Positions 57,659 to 63,377 of a DNA stretch of 64,000 bases are shown here, piece by piece. A program made the translations under genes and the position numbers. Every line of letters starts with the position of its first letter. The stretch's first letter is position 1. Source of the stretch: a virus; the IMG/VR virus record IMGVR_UViG_3300045119_000157, positions 19,579 through 83,578 of that record; one strand, written 5' to 3'. The notes under the pieces were generated by a model. It saw only the letters and a list, made by a program, of their open reading frames with translations, had not been told where the DNA came from and did no database searches.

Positions 57659-57702
57659 TCGTGGGGATCTGCGCGCCGATCATCCACAGGTCGCAGCCGT
57701 GA
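57553..57702 (+). CDS. Small membrane protein overlapping the zinc-finger gene
   Basis: GTG at 57553 (in-frame ATG at 57472) gives a protein with two hydrophobic segments: GAVAAGAAGVAVIWIAGVGGW and FTVALLIVGICAPII. It lies in the -1 frame relative to the zinc-finger frame, so it could also be reached by a ribosomal shift. It overlaps the next gene by 4 bases. Confidence 0.45.
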   Translation: MVAVAVGAVAAGAAGVAVIWIAGVGGWFRFTVALLIVGICAPIIHRSQP

Positions 57703-57881
57703 CCGCCGCCGATGACGTGTTGTCTCTAGATGAATGGCTCTCGATCGCCTCGGCCATCGGGCGCGCCGAACGTCAGATGCGGTCGCTCACCAAAGTCGGG
57801 GATGTGCGAGCGGAGGATCTGTCTCTGCTCGACGATGCCTGGAATCATCTATGGCGGATGCGTCGGGAAGGGCGCATCTAA
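57699..57881 (+). CDS. Small helical protein, 60 aa
   Basis: The protein begins MTAADDVLSLDEWLSIASAIGRAERQM and is helical throughout, with a charged end. It may dimerise by a short coiled coil. GTG overlaps the previous stop and the final TAA shares an A with the next ATG. Function unknown. Confidence 0.5.
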   Translation: MTAADDVLSLDEWLSIASAIGRAERQMRSLTKVGDVRAEDLSLLDDAWNHLWRMRREGRI

Positions 57882-58273
57882 TGAGCACGCCGGGTCCGGC
57901 TTCGCGGCTGCGGACGCTGTATCGCCGCCGGGAGTGGCTGAAGGACAGGCTGACTGGCGATCTGACACCGGGCGCTCACCGTGCCGCTGCGGAGGAGCTA
58001 GAAGCGTTCGAGTGGATGCTCCCGATCGTTGAGCAGGTCGTCGTGAACGTCAACGCTGAGGCGTACGACGTGAACAGGCAGCGCGTCGAGAACGGGTGGC
58101 GTGTCGTGGCGAAGCGCGCTGCGAGGTTCATGTTCAGCGTCGACATCGAGGAGTGGGACCGACTCGTGTCGGGTGTCCCGCCGCAGGTTGAAAGGTCGCT
58201 CCGTGGCGACGTGGAACGCTGTCTCGCTCGCGCGAGCGGCGCATCGCCCCCGTGGCACAGGCAGATGCCGTAA
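57881..58273 (+). CDS. Hypothetical helical protein, 130 aa
   Basis: The protein is strongly helical and basic (LRTLYRRREWLKDRL, then AAAEELEAFEWMLPIVEQVVVNV), with a C-terminal SGVPPQVERSLRGDVERCL helix. There is no catalytic motif or membrane segment. It follows the previous gene without a gap and ends the unit before a 157-base gap. Confidence 0.5.
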   Translation: MSTPGPASRLRTLYRRREWLKDRLTGDLTPGAHRAAAEELEAFEWMLPIVEQVVVNVNAEAYDVNRQRVENGWRVVAKRAARFMFSVDIEEWDRLVSGVPPQVERSLRGDVERCLARASGASPPWHRQMP

Positions 58274-58291
58274 CGTTTCCGTAACGACGAT

Positions 58292-58384
58292 ATGAGGGCG
58301 AGCGGCCCGGCCAGCGACGACGACGTCCAGGCCAGCGCCACGCCGGGCGAGACCATCGTGTCCGCCGGGTGCTTCACTCGCTAG
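58292..58384 (+). CDS. Possible 30-residue ORF in a gene-poor gap
   Basis: ATG at 58292 opens a 30-residue acidic frame, but there is no clear RBS. The gap 58274-58430 otherwise holds a direct repeat GTAACG at 58270 and 58281, and the GGAGGGG site for the next gene. The ORF may be a leader peptide or chance. Confidence 0.2.
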   Translation: MRASGPASDDDVQASATPGETIVSAGCFTR

Positions 58385-58430
58385 ACCTCGGCGTAACCGC
58401 GCTGCCCCGACCGACCCTCGGAGGGGACAG

Positions 58431-58988
58431 TTGCGCCGATTCCTAGCCGTATCCTGCTTTGCCGTTCTCGTGTTCGGAGCCGTAGCGGCTCACCACCCGC
58501 AAGCCCCGACAGCGTCCGTGACGGCCGCAGCGCCGGGTAGCCCGTTCCCGCCCGTCTGGTCGCTCTCACAGGCACCTAGCGCCGTATCCGCGGCTTCCAT
58601 GACCGCAGCCGGGATACGAGCACGGGACGTGGACCGCTGGTACGCGACCGCCGCCGCGGACGCCCCGGTCGTGTACGAGATCCGCGGCAAGAACCGGGTC
58701 GTGTCGCTACCGCGGAAGTCGGACACGCCCACGACGACGGCGGGGAACGGGACGTGCGGCGGCGACCTCCCATCGTGCTCGATCATGCGATGCGAGTCCG
58801 GCGGCAACACGACCGCGGTGAACCACAACTCGATCCGCCCGGCCGGTAAATGGCAGATCACGACCGGAACGTGGGGCGGGTACGGCGGCTACGCGACAGC
58901 GGATCAGGCGCCTGAAGCGGTGCAGGACGCGAAGGCGCGGGAGCTATGGCGGGGCGGCGCCGGGCGAGGCCAGTGGGCGTGCCGCTGA
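58431..58988 (+). CDS. Secreted Rpf-like transglycosylase/lysozyme
   Basis: The 185-residue protein starts at TTG after GGAGGGG. Residues 1-20 are a signal peptide (MRRFLAVSCFAVLVFGAVAA). After a Pro/Ala-rich region, residues of about 105-185 match the resuscitation-promoting-factor fold: SCSIMRCESGGN (catalytic Glu122), GKWQITTGTWGGYGGYA, and QDAKARELWRGGAGRGQWACR. Rpf proteins cleave peptidoglycan and occur in actinobacteria and their phages. A second lysozyme besides the endolysin suggests either lysis support or entry/host manipulation. Confidence 0.75.
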   Translation: MRRFLAVSCFAVLVFGAVAAHHPQAPTASVTAAAPGSPFPPVWSLSQAPSAVSAASMTAAGIRARDVDRWYATAAADAPVVYEIRGKNRVVSLPRKSDTPTTTAGNGTCGGDLPSCSIMRCESGGNTTAVNHNSIRPAGKWQITTGTWGGYGGYATADQAPEAVQDAKARELWRGGAGRGQWACR

Positions 58989-59051
58989 CTGTTCACCGGC
59001 CGTTCGTGGACAGGTTGTGGATATGACCGTTTGCCGGGTCGGGTAGCTGGG

Positions 59052-59066
59052 TACACTCGACGGGCG
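59052..59066 (+). promoter_or_regulatory. -10-like box for the MerR-like gene
   Basis: TACACT (59052-59057) lies 8 bases before GTG 59066, with TTTGCC (59030-59035) 16 bases upstream as a weak -35. A GGGTAG half-site (59041-59046 region) is nearby. Confidence 0.4.
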
Positions 59067-59419
59067 TGGACATGTTCACCGCCCGCGAAGTCCGTGTCAC
59101 CGCCGGGCTAACCCCGGAGGCGCTCGACTACTGGACCCGCACCGCTCTCATCGTTCCCGACGGCGGTCTGTACTCGGCCCGGTCGCTGAGCCTCGCTGTC
59201 GTGCTCGCTGAGGCGTCCCGGCTCGGCGCTCCCGGCATCACCCTCGCTCGTATCGCTGCCCGCCTGACGGGCGAGCCGCACGAGTGGCCGGACCTGTGGA
59301 TCACGTCGCACGGCGAGGTCCACTTCGACGACGACGCGCCCGCGTCGATCGTGCTGCACACCCGCCGGGTGCTCGCGCACGCCGCGCCGATGCTGCACCA
59401 CGCCCTCTCCGCCGCGTAG
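59066..59419 (+). CDS. MerR-like winged-helix regulator
   Basis: The 117-residue protein begins MDMFTAREVRVTAGLTPEALDYWTR and has YSARSLSLAVVLAEASRLG, the usual MerR-type helix-turn-helix plus wing order. The C-terminal part may be for dimerisation (VLHTRRVLAHAAPMLHHAL). It has a possible own promoter and a terminator after it. It is the best regulator candidate in the window for the dispersed palindromes, but nothing in sequence proves binding. Confidence 0.62.
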   Translation: MDMFTAREVRVTAGLTPEALDYWTRTALIVPDGGLYSARSLSLAVVLAEASRLGAPGITLARIAARLTGEPHEWPDLWITSHGEVHFDDDAPASIVLHTRRVLAHAAPMLHHALSAA

Positions 59420-59470
59420 CCTCAGGGTTCGCCGACCCGTGTCTCCTCGGGGACCGGGCTGCGGAGGCCC

Positions 59471-59490
59471 GCCCGCCGTGGCGGGCTTCT
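59471..59490 (+). terminator. Terminator after the MerR-like gene
   Basis: GCCCGC (59471-59476), CGTG loop, GCGGGC (59481-59486), then TTCT. A short GC stem with a partial T-run. Confidence 0.55.
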
Positions 59491-59522
59491 GCGTATCCCG
59501 CGCCGGGCCGGGTGTGGACATC

Positions 59523-59538
59523 TACCGTTCCGGGTGTG
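59523..59538 (+). promoter_or_regulatory. -10-like box for a leaderless small gene
   Basis: TACCGT (59523-59528) lies 7 bases before GTG 59536. No clear -35. The layout matches other leaderless starts here. Confidence 0.35.
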
Positions 59539-59682
59539 GACGTGTGGGCGGACCTCGGCGACGACGAGCTTCGTGCACGCCTGTCGGCCCGGCTGTCTGA
59601 CGCCGGGTTCGTGGACTGGCTGGTGTGGCAGCGCGAGAACGAGGACGTGATCCCGCACCTCGCCGCCGTCCTCGCAGATTAG
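59536..59682 (+). CDS. Very small hypothetical protein, 48 aa
   Basis: The protein begins MDVWADLGDDELRARLSARLSDAGFV and has a helix, then WLVWQRENEDVIPHLAAVLAD. No family is recognised. The GTG has no RBS and follows a -10-like box by 7 bases. It ends just before promoter P10. Confidence 0.5.
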   Translation: MDVWADLGDDELRARLSARLSDAGFVDWLVWQRENEDVIPHLAAVLAD

Positions 59683-59685
59683 GAC

Positions 59686-59723
59686 TGGACAAGCCCGTAC
59701 ACCGGGTGTACGTTGTACCCATG
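59686..59723 (+). promoter_or_regulatory. P10: operator-bearing promoter, family 1
   Basis: TGGACA at 59686-59691, 17-base spacer, TACGTT at 59709-59714, ATG at 59721. The operator is the full 15-base form at 59697-59711. The gene's SD start is 59742. Confidence 0.82.
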
Positions 59724-59741
59724 ACCACGAAGGAGACTCCG

Positions 59742-60017
59742 ATGGAGACCACGACAGCGAAGAACCCCGGCGAGCAGGTGCTCGTCGATGCCGGTATCAC
59801 CAGCCCGACTGCATGGCGAGCCTTCAAGGCCGAAGCCCACTACGTCATGAACTGCACGGGCGGCCGGTACTCCGACGCCATGCGGACCGCCGTGAGCCAC
59901 GGCCTGAATGACCTCACCAGCCCGGTAGCGCAGGGCATCGTGGCCGAGTGGGCGGCGCAGGACATCAACCTTCCCGGCACGCCTGAGCGTGACCTCAACG
60001 CAGGCTGGGGGCTGTGA
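59742..60017 (+). CDS. Hypothetical early protein, 91 aa
   Basis: The protein begins METTTAKNPGEQVLVDAGI, with helices (AWRAFKAEAHYVMNC, AMRTAVSHGLNDL) and a polar tail. No family is recognised. ATG at 59742 follows AAGGAGACTCCG; an in-frame ATG at 59721 lies at the predicted +1 of P10. It overlaps the next start by one base. Confidence 0.6.
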   Translation: METTTAKNPGEQVLVDAGITSPTAWRAFKAEAHYVMNCTGGRYSDAMRTAVSHGLNDLTSPVAQGIVAEWAAQDINLPGTPERDLNAGWGL

Positions 60018-60163
60018 TGAGTGCGAAGCCGAACTGCCCGTTCTGCGGCGAGACCGGCCGTGAGCGCGATACAGACCGCGAGCCACGACCCATGTGGGTT
60101 TGCGCGGGTTGCGGAATGACATGGGACGAGGCACGGCAAGCGGCGAAGGAGGCGGCGCGCTGA
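60017..60163 (+). CDS. Small zinc-ribbon protein, 48 aa
   Basis: The protein has CPFCG and CAGCG separated by about 19 residues, a compact zinc ribbon, followed by a helical end. ATG shares its A with the previous stop, and its stop shares an A with the next ATG. Function unknown. Confidence 0.65.
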   Translation: MSAKPNCPFCGETGRERDTDREPRPMWVCAGCGMTWDEARQAAKEAAR

Positions 60164-60834
60164 TGCCGCGGGGTCTACGAGCCGCGGTGCTGAACACCGA
60201 AGCGGCGATGCGCGAGCAGGCGTACGTGACGATGATCTTCGCCGCGGAGGCGTGGCTGCCCGCTGCGTGCTGGTGTGACACGGAGATGATCGGGGTGCAG
60301 CAGCGCGAGGTCTGGTGGGGCGTGACGCGGTCCTGCGGCCGTCCGCGCTGTGTGCACCCGGAGACGGGCGAGCAGCGCCTCGGGATGGGCGTCAGCCCGG
60401 CGGGCGTCGTGTACGACGTCTCGTGCCTCGAATGGGACGGCGTCGGCCTGTACACGTCGGGACGGTCGGGCGGTCCCGTCGGGCCACGGAACCCGGCACG
60501 CGTGCTCGCCCGCCGTGTCCGGAGAAGCGACGGAGACGCCCCTGTGTGCGCCCCTAAGCGCCGCGAGGCGGCACACCCGCCGTACCGGGCACCGAACCGG
60601 GTGCAGACGGCGAGACAGGGACGGCAGCCGGACCCGGAAGTCGCTCGGCGTCGTGACCTCGTCGCCGGGCTGTACGAACTCGGCCTCGGGTACCGCGAGA
60701 TCCACGCCCGCCTCGAAGCCCAGTTTCCTGGCGTGTCCGTGGCGGCGATCCAGCAGGACTTCCAGCTTGTCCGCGGTCGTGGCGTGTTGGCGGGAAGATG
60801 GACTGGACAGCCAGGTACACCGGGTGTACATTGA
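60163..60834 (+). CDS. Hypothetical protein with C-terminal helix-turn-helix-like part
   Basis: The 223-residue protein has a Cys-containing N-terminal half (AACWCDTEM, then CGRPRCVHPETGE) and a Pro/Arg-rich basic linker of about 120-165. Near the end, DLVAGLYELGLGYREIHARLEAQFPGVSVAAIQQDF reads like a recombinase-type or transposase-like helix-turn-helix. Its last dozen residues are encoded by promoter P11 sequence, which suggests the ancestral stop was lost. Confidence 0.55.
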   Translation: MPRGLRAAVLNTEAAMREQAYVTMIFAAEAWLPAACWCDTEMIGVQQREVWWGVTRSCGRPRCVHPETGEQRLGMGVSPAGVVYDVSCLEWDGVGLYTSGRSGGPVGPRNPARVLARRVRRSDGDAPVCAPKRREAAHPPYRAPNRVQTARQGRQPDPEVARRRDLVAGLYELGLGYREIHARLEAQFPGVSVAAIQQDFQLVRGRGVLAGRWTGQPGTPGVH

Positions 60835-60841
60835 GCACATG
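60804..60841 (+). promoter_or_regulatory. P11: operator-bearing promoter, family 1
   Basis: TGGACA at 60804-60809, 17-base spacer, TACATT at 60827-60832, ATG at 60839. Operator TACACCGGGTGTA at 60816-60828. It lies within the 3' end of the upstream gene. Confidence 0.82.
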
Positions 60842-60850
60842 GAGAAGCCG

Positions 60851-61057
60851 ATGAGCATGAACAGCGAGAAGTCCACGGTCAGGGTGCAGCCGATGTTCGG
60901 CTCCAACAGCCGCTGGTACGTCGAGGTCGAGACGGTCCGCACCATCAAGGGTGCCACGACAGTCGAGTACCGGACGGCCGGGAAGTTCGCAGCCAAGTCC
61001 GTCGCAGACCGGGCAGCCGCCAAGGTGGCAGCCGAAGTCCACGGGACCGTCCGATGA
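60851..61057 (+). CDS. Small hypothetical early protein, 68 aa
   Basis: The protein begins MSMNSEKSTVRVQPM and reads as two or three beta strands (RWYVEVETVRTIKGATTVEYRT, in part) and a helix (SVADRAAAKVAAEV), like a DUF1508/WGR-like mini domain. ATG at 60851 follows GGAGAAGCCG; ATG 60839 is at the predicted +1. It overlaps the next gene by 4 bases. Confidence 0.6.
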   Translation: MSMNSEKSTVRVQPMFGSNSRWYVEVETVRTIKGATTVEYRTAGKFAAKSVADRAAAKVAAEVHGTVR

Positions 61058-61311
61058 GCGTGACACCGCACACGGACGGCATGATCCGCGTCCAACACGA
61101 CTCACTCCCGTACGGGTACGCCGACGGCTACCTGACCGACGACGGCCTGTTCGTCACCCGCCGCGACGGCGCCGGATGGCTGTGGGACGTGTGGGCCAGC
61201 GTCGAAGCGTTCTGCACGCACCGCAACAACCCGGCGGCACTCGTCGCCGGGAACATGAACCTCGCCGCCGCGCTCGCGGCAGCGACCGAACAAGGAGAAT
61301 CCGATGGATGA
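61054..61311 (+). CDS. Small hypothetical early protein, 85 aa
   Basis: The protein has an N-terminal beta-rich part (YADGYLTDDGLFVTRRDGAGWLWDVW) and a helix at the end. No motif is recognised. It overlaps both neighbours. The first in a run of five small coupled genes behind P11. Confidence 0.55.
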   Translation: MSVTPHTDGMIRVQHDSLPYGYADGYLTDDGLFVTRRDGAGWLWDVWASVEAFCTHRNNPAALVAGNMNLAAALAAATEQGESDG

Positions 61312-61582
61312 CATGACCATGACCGCACCGGGCGTAGACGCCTGGTTCCGTGAGGAAGGCCGGTCGCCGTTCCAGACAGCGGTCGCGTGGTGCCGCCTCG
61401 TAGACGCCGAGAACTCGGTGAACTTCGTGACGGGCACGCTGAACCATCCCGCCGTCGAAGCACTCGCCGCGCTGCGCCGCGAGGTGTGGAACCTGCTCTC
61501 GGAGCAGACCGCGTCAGACGCCGAGACACGCCAGATGTTCCTCGACCGTGCCCGCAGCTACGTGAGAGGCGAAGACCGATGA
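61304..61582 (+). CDS. Small hypothetical early protein, 92 aa
   Basis: ATG at 61304 follows CAAGGAGAATCCG, the shared RBS module. The helical protein includes FQTAVAWCRLVDAENSVNFV and RREVWNLLSEQTASDAETRQMFL. No family is recognised; helical DNA-mimic or nucleotide-metabolism accessory roles cannot be judged. It overlaps the next gene by 4 bases. Confidence 0.55.
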   Translation: MDDMTMTAPGVDAWFREEGRSPFQTAVAWCRLVDAENSVNFVTGTLNHPAVEALAALRREVWNLLSEQTASDAETRQMFLDRARSYVRGEDR

Positions 61583-61809
61583 CCCGCACGGTGAACGTCC
61601 CGCTCCGCTGGCTGCCCGGCACGAACGGCACCCAGTGGGCGAACGCGAAGACCCGCAGCAACCTGCTGGTGAAGGTCACGTTCCACCCGTCGTCGGGTTA
61701 CACGGTCGAGGAGGTCGACGAACTGACCGGCCAGCCGGTGAAGACGCTGTCCGGGTCGTTCGCGACGCAGGCCGAAGCCGTCATGGCGTACGGGTTGGAG
61801 GCACCATGA
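61579..61809 (+). CDS. Small beta-rich hypothetical protein, 76 aa
   Basis: The protein begins MTRTVNVPLRWLPGTNGTQWAN and continues with strands (LLVKVTFHPSSGYTVEEVD) and a final helix. No motif. ATG overlaps the previous stop by 4 bases, and the stop overlaps the next ATG. Confidence 0.5.
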   Translation: MTRTVNVPLRWLPGTNGTQWANAKTRSNLLVKVTFHPSSGYTVEEVDELTGQPVKTLSGSFATQAEAVMAYGLEAP

Positions 61810-62075
61810 AGACCTACGAGGTGGACGTGACAGCGCAGGCGCTCCGGGTCATGAAAGTCCGGGCAGCGTCAGCACGCGAAGCGCTCGAACTGGCGTCGCT
61901 CCGTATCCGAGGGCGTTCCGGGCCGTGGACGATCGACTTCCCCGGCGTAGAGGACGAACACTTCACAGTCAGCCTGGACGGCGAAATCCTCGGCCCGAAC
62001 TCCGAGGGCGACTTCAGCGAGTACATGACCTACGACGATGAGGAGCAGCAGGACGATGACGACGAAGACGCCTGA
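61806..62075 (+). CDS. Small acidic-tailed hypothetical protein, 89 aa
   Basis: The protein has a beta-alpha-beta start (TYEVDVTAQALRVMKVRAASAREALELASLRI, in parts) and a highly acidic C-terminus (DDEEQQDDDDEDA). Acidic tails can mimic DNA or recruit partners. Function unknown. It overlaps the next gene by 20 bases. Confidence 0.55.
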   Translation: MKTYEVDVTAQALRVMKVRAASAREALELASLRIRGRSGPWTIDFPGVEDEHFTVSLDGEILGPNSEGDFSEYMTYDDEEQQDDDDEDA

Positions 62076-62271
62076 CGGGCTGGCCGACGTGAAACGCGCG
62101 GCGCGGGCTGTCACCCGGATCGAGACACGCCTCGACACAGCGAAGGCGATCCGCGACGCCGCGATCGCTGACGCGTTCTCGTCGGGGGTCGGGACACGCC
62201 CGATCGCTGCGGTGACGGGCCTGTCGAACTCGGGTGTCCGCAAGATCCTCGGCATCGGCAGTCCACAGTGA
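62056..62271 (+). CDS. Small helix-turn-helix-like protein, 71 aa
   Basis: The protein has two early helices (VKRAARAVTRIETRLDTAKAIRDAAIADAF, in parts) and then GTRPIAAVTGLSNSGVRKILG, a clear helix-turn-helix-like segment, so it may bind DNA. ATG at 62056 follows GAGGAGCAG; ATG 62038 is an alternative. A second candidate regulator for the dispersed operators. Confidence 0.6.
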   Translation: MTTKTPDGLADVKRAARAVTRIETRLDTAKAIRDAAIADAFSSGVGTRPIAAVTGLSNSGVRKILGIGSPQ

Positions 62272-62423
62272 ACGTCGAGATCACGGTCGACGTCACCGTC
62301 GCTGATGATGCTGATGTCAGCGCGCTCGGTGACGACCTGTTCGGGTTCCTCTGCGATGATCCTGACGACCTGTTCCCGGCCATCGAGACGGTCTGGTCAT
62401 GGCGCGGGCGGACGCTGCCGTGA
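62268..62423 (+). CDS. Very small acidic protein, 51 aa
   Basis: GTG overlaps the previous stop by 4 bases. The protein reads MNVEITVDVTVADDADVSAL, then FLCDDPDDLFPAI, strongly acidic with a Trp-containing basic end. No family is recognised. It overlaps the next gene by 4 bases if that starts at 62420. Confidence 0.5.
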   Translation: MNVEITVDVTVADDADVSALGDDLFGFLCDDPDDLFPAIETVWSWRGRTLP

Positions 62424-62629
62424 CGATCACGTTCGAGCCGCTCCCGGTGCGTCCGCTCCCATCCCGCGTCGAGGCACGCGAGGCACGCCAGCGGGTAGCG
62501 GCGGAGATGCGCCGCCGTCGCCTGTGGACGAAGGCGGAGACACGGGCGTTCTACGATCGGCTCGTGCACCACGACAAGCTGCGTCTCGGGCGCGCTGTCA
62601 TCGACGCGATCAGCCAGGCCGGACGATGA
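62420..62629 (+). CDS. Small basic helical protein, 69 aa
   Basis: The protein begins MTITFEPLPVRPL and is Arg-rich (EAREARQRVAAEMRRRRLW), with a helix at the end (LRLGRAVIDAISQ). GTG at 62420 overlaps the previous stop; ATG at 62399 is an upstream alternative. Nucleic-acid binding is possible from charge only. Confidence 0.5.
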   Translation: MTITFEPLPVRPLPSRVEAREARQRVAAEMRRRRLWTKAETRAFYDRLVHHDKLRLGRAVIDAISQAGR

Positions 62630-62730
62630 CGACGCCGTCCAAGAGCCGATGGGCGCTCGATCCCGTCGTGGCGGTCGGGATGATCGTGGCGGTCCTCGCC
62701 GCGTGGCTGCTAGTCGAGTTCGTCCTATGA
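62626..62730 (+). CDS. Tiny membrane protein, 34 aa
   Basis: ATG overlaps the previous stop. A single transmembrane segment (VVAVGMIVAVLAAWLLVEFVL) follows a short basic start. Small membrane proteins of this kind may affect superinfection or lysis. Function unknown. Confidence 0.5.
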   Translation: MTTPSKSRWALDPVVAVGMIVAVLAAWLLVEFVL

Positions 62731-62737
62731 GACCTCA

Positions 62738-62775
62738 GGTGTCGGCGCCGCTTTAGCGGTACCGGCGATAGCACC
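62738..62775 (+). other. Possible structured leader
   Basis: GGTG (62738-62741) can pair with CACC (62772-62775), TCG with CGA inside it, and CCGC (62748-62751) with GCGG (62756-62759) around TTTA. It lies just upstream of a strong RBS (GGGGAGGTGAAAG). Confidence 0.25.
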
Positions 62776-62794
62776 CGAGGGGAGGTGAAAGCTC

Positions 62795-62953
62795 ATGCCG
62801 TTCCACAGCACCATCACGGACAACATCGCGGGTAACGCGGAGGCGTCCAAGCTGGCAGCGACGGGACTAGTGGCGCTGCTCATGGCGTACGCCGGTCGCG
62901 TGATCGTGAAGCGCAAGGATCTCCGCGCTGACGAGACGTTCGACGCCGCCTGA
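62795..62953 (+). CDS. Small protein with one membrane segment, 52 aa
   Basis: The protein begins MPFHSTITDNIAGNAEASK and has a hydrophobic stretch (LAATGLVALLMAYAGRVIV) followed by a charged KRKDLRADE end, similar to the short membrane or capsid-linked phage proteins with a KRKDLRAD tail. It has the strongest RBS of the small genes. Followed by a terminator hairpin. Confidence 0.55.
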   Translation: MPFHSTITDNIAGNAEASKLAATGLVALLMAYAGRVIVKRKDLRADETFDAA

Positions 62954-62962
62954 CAAGTTCGT

Positions 62963-63007
62963 GGTGGCGGCTCTCCTACGTCGGGGGACTGCCGGGGAGC
63001 CGCCATC
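62963..63007 (+). terminator. Hairpin terminator before P12
   Basis: GGTGGCGGCTCTCC (62963-62976) pairs with GGGGAGCCGCCATC (62994-63007) over 14 pairs, including two G-U pairs. Promoter P12 begins 11 bases later. Confidence 0.6.
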
Positions 63008-63017
63008 ACCGCACCGC

Positions 63018-63055
63018 TGGACAGATCCGTACACCGGGTGTATATTGACGGTATG
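63018..63055 (+). promoter_or_regulatory. P12: operator-bearing promoter, family 1
   Basis: TGGACA at 63018-63023, 17-base spacer, TATATT at 63041-63046 (the best -10 of the set), ATG at 63053. Operator TACACCGGGTGTA at 63030-63042. Confidence 0.85.
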
Positions 63056-63064
63056 GAGACGCCG

Positions 63065-63343
63065 ATGAGCACGCAGATCGAGCAGGCAGCAGCAGCCGCA
63101 GACTTCGGTGAGCCGACCGCCCGCAAGGCGGGGCGGGATACCCGCTGGCCGTATGTGCCCGTGCTCCTTGTGGAGGGACGGCAGGCGCAGATCCGGGGAC
63201 TCGCCTACGAGACCCGCGCTGAGGCCGTCGAAGCAGCCGAGCGCCACATCACCGCAGCACGCCGGACACTGGCGGCCCGCCTCGCTGAGCCTCGCTGTCG
63301 GGCGCTCCGCGAGCAGTACGGGCTACCCCGCGACATCCGCTAG
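63065..63343 (+). CDS. Small hypothetical early protein, 92 aa
   Basis: The protein begins MSTQIEQAAAAADFGEPTARKAGRD, then a strand-rich middle (RWPYVPVLLVEGRQAQIRGLAYET) and a helix (EAVEAAERHITAARRTLAARL). No family is recognised. ATG at 63065 follows GGAGACGCCG; ATG 63053 lies at the predicted +1 of P12. Confidence 0.6.
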   Translation: MSTQIEQAAAAADFGEPTARKAGRDTRWPYVPVLLVEGRQAQIRGLAYETRAEAVEAAERHITAARRTLAARLAEPRCRALREQYGLPRDIR

Positions 63344-63359
63344 CCGACCGGCTCGCGCC

Positions 63360-63375
63360 GTGTAGCGTCCTACCC
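63360..63375 (+). promoter_or_regulatory. Family-2 palindrome before the endolysin gene
   Basis: GTGTAG (63360-63365), CGTC, CTACCC (63370-63375), two bases before ATG 63378. It shares the exact core of the site at 50621. Confidence 0.5.
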
Positions 63376-63377
63376 CG

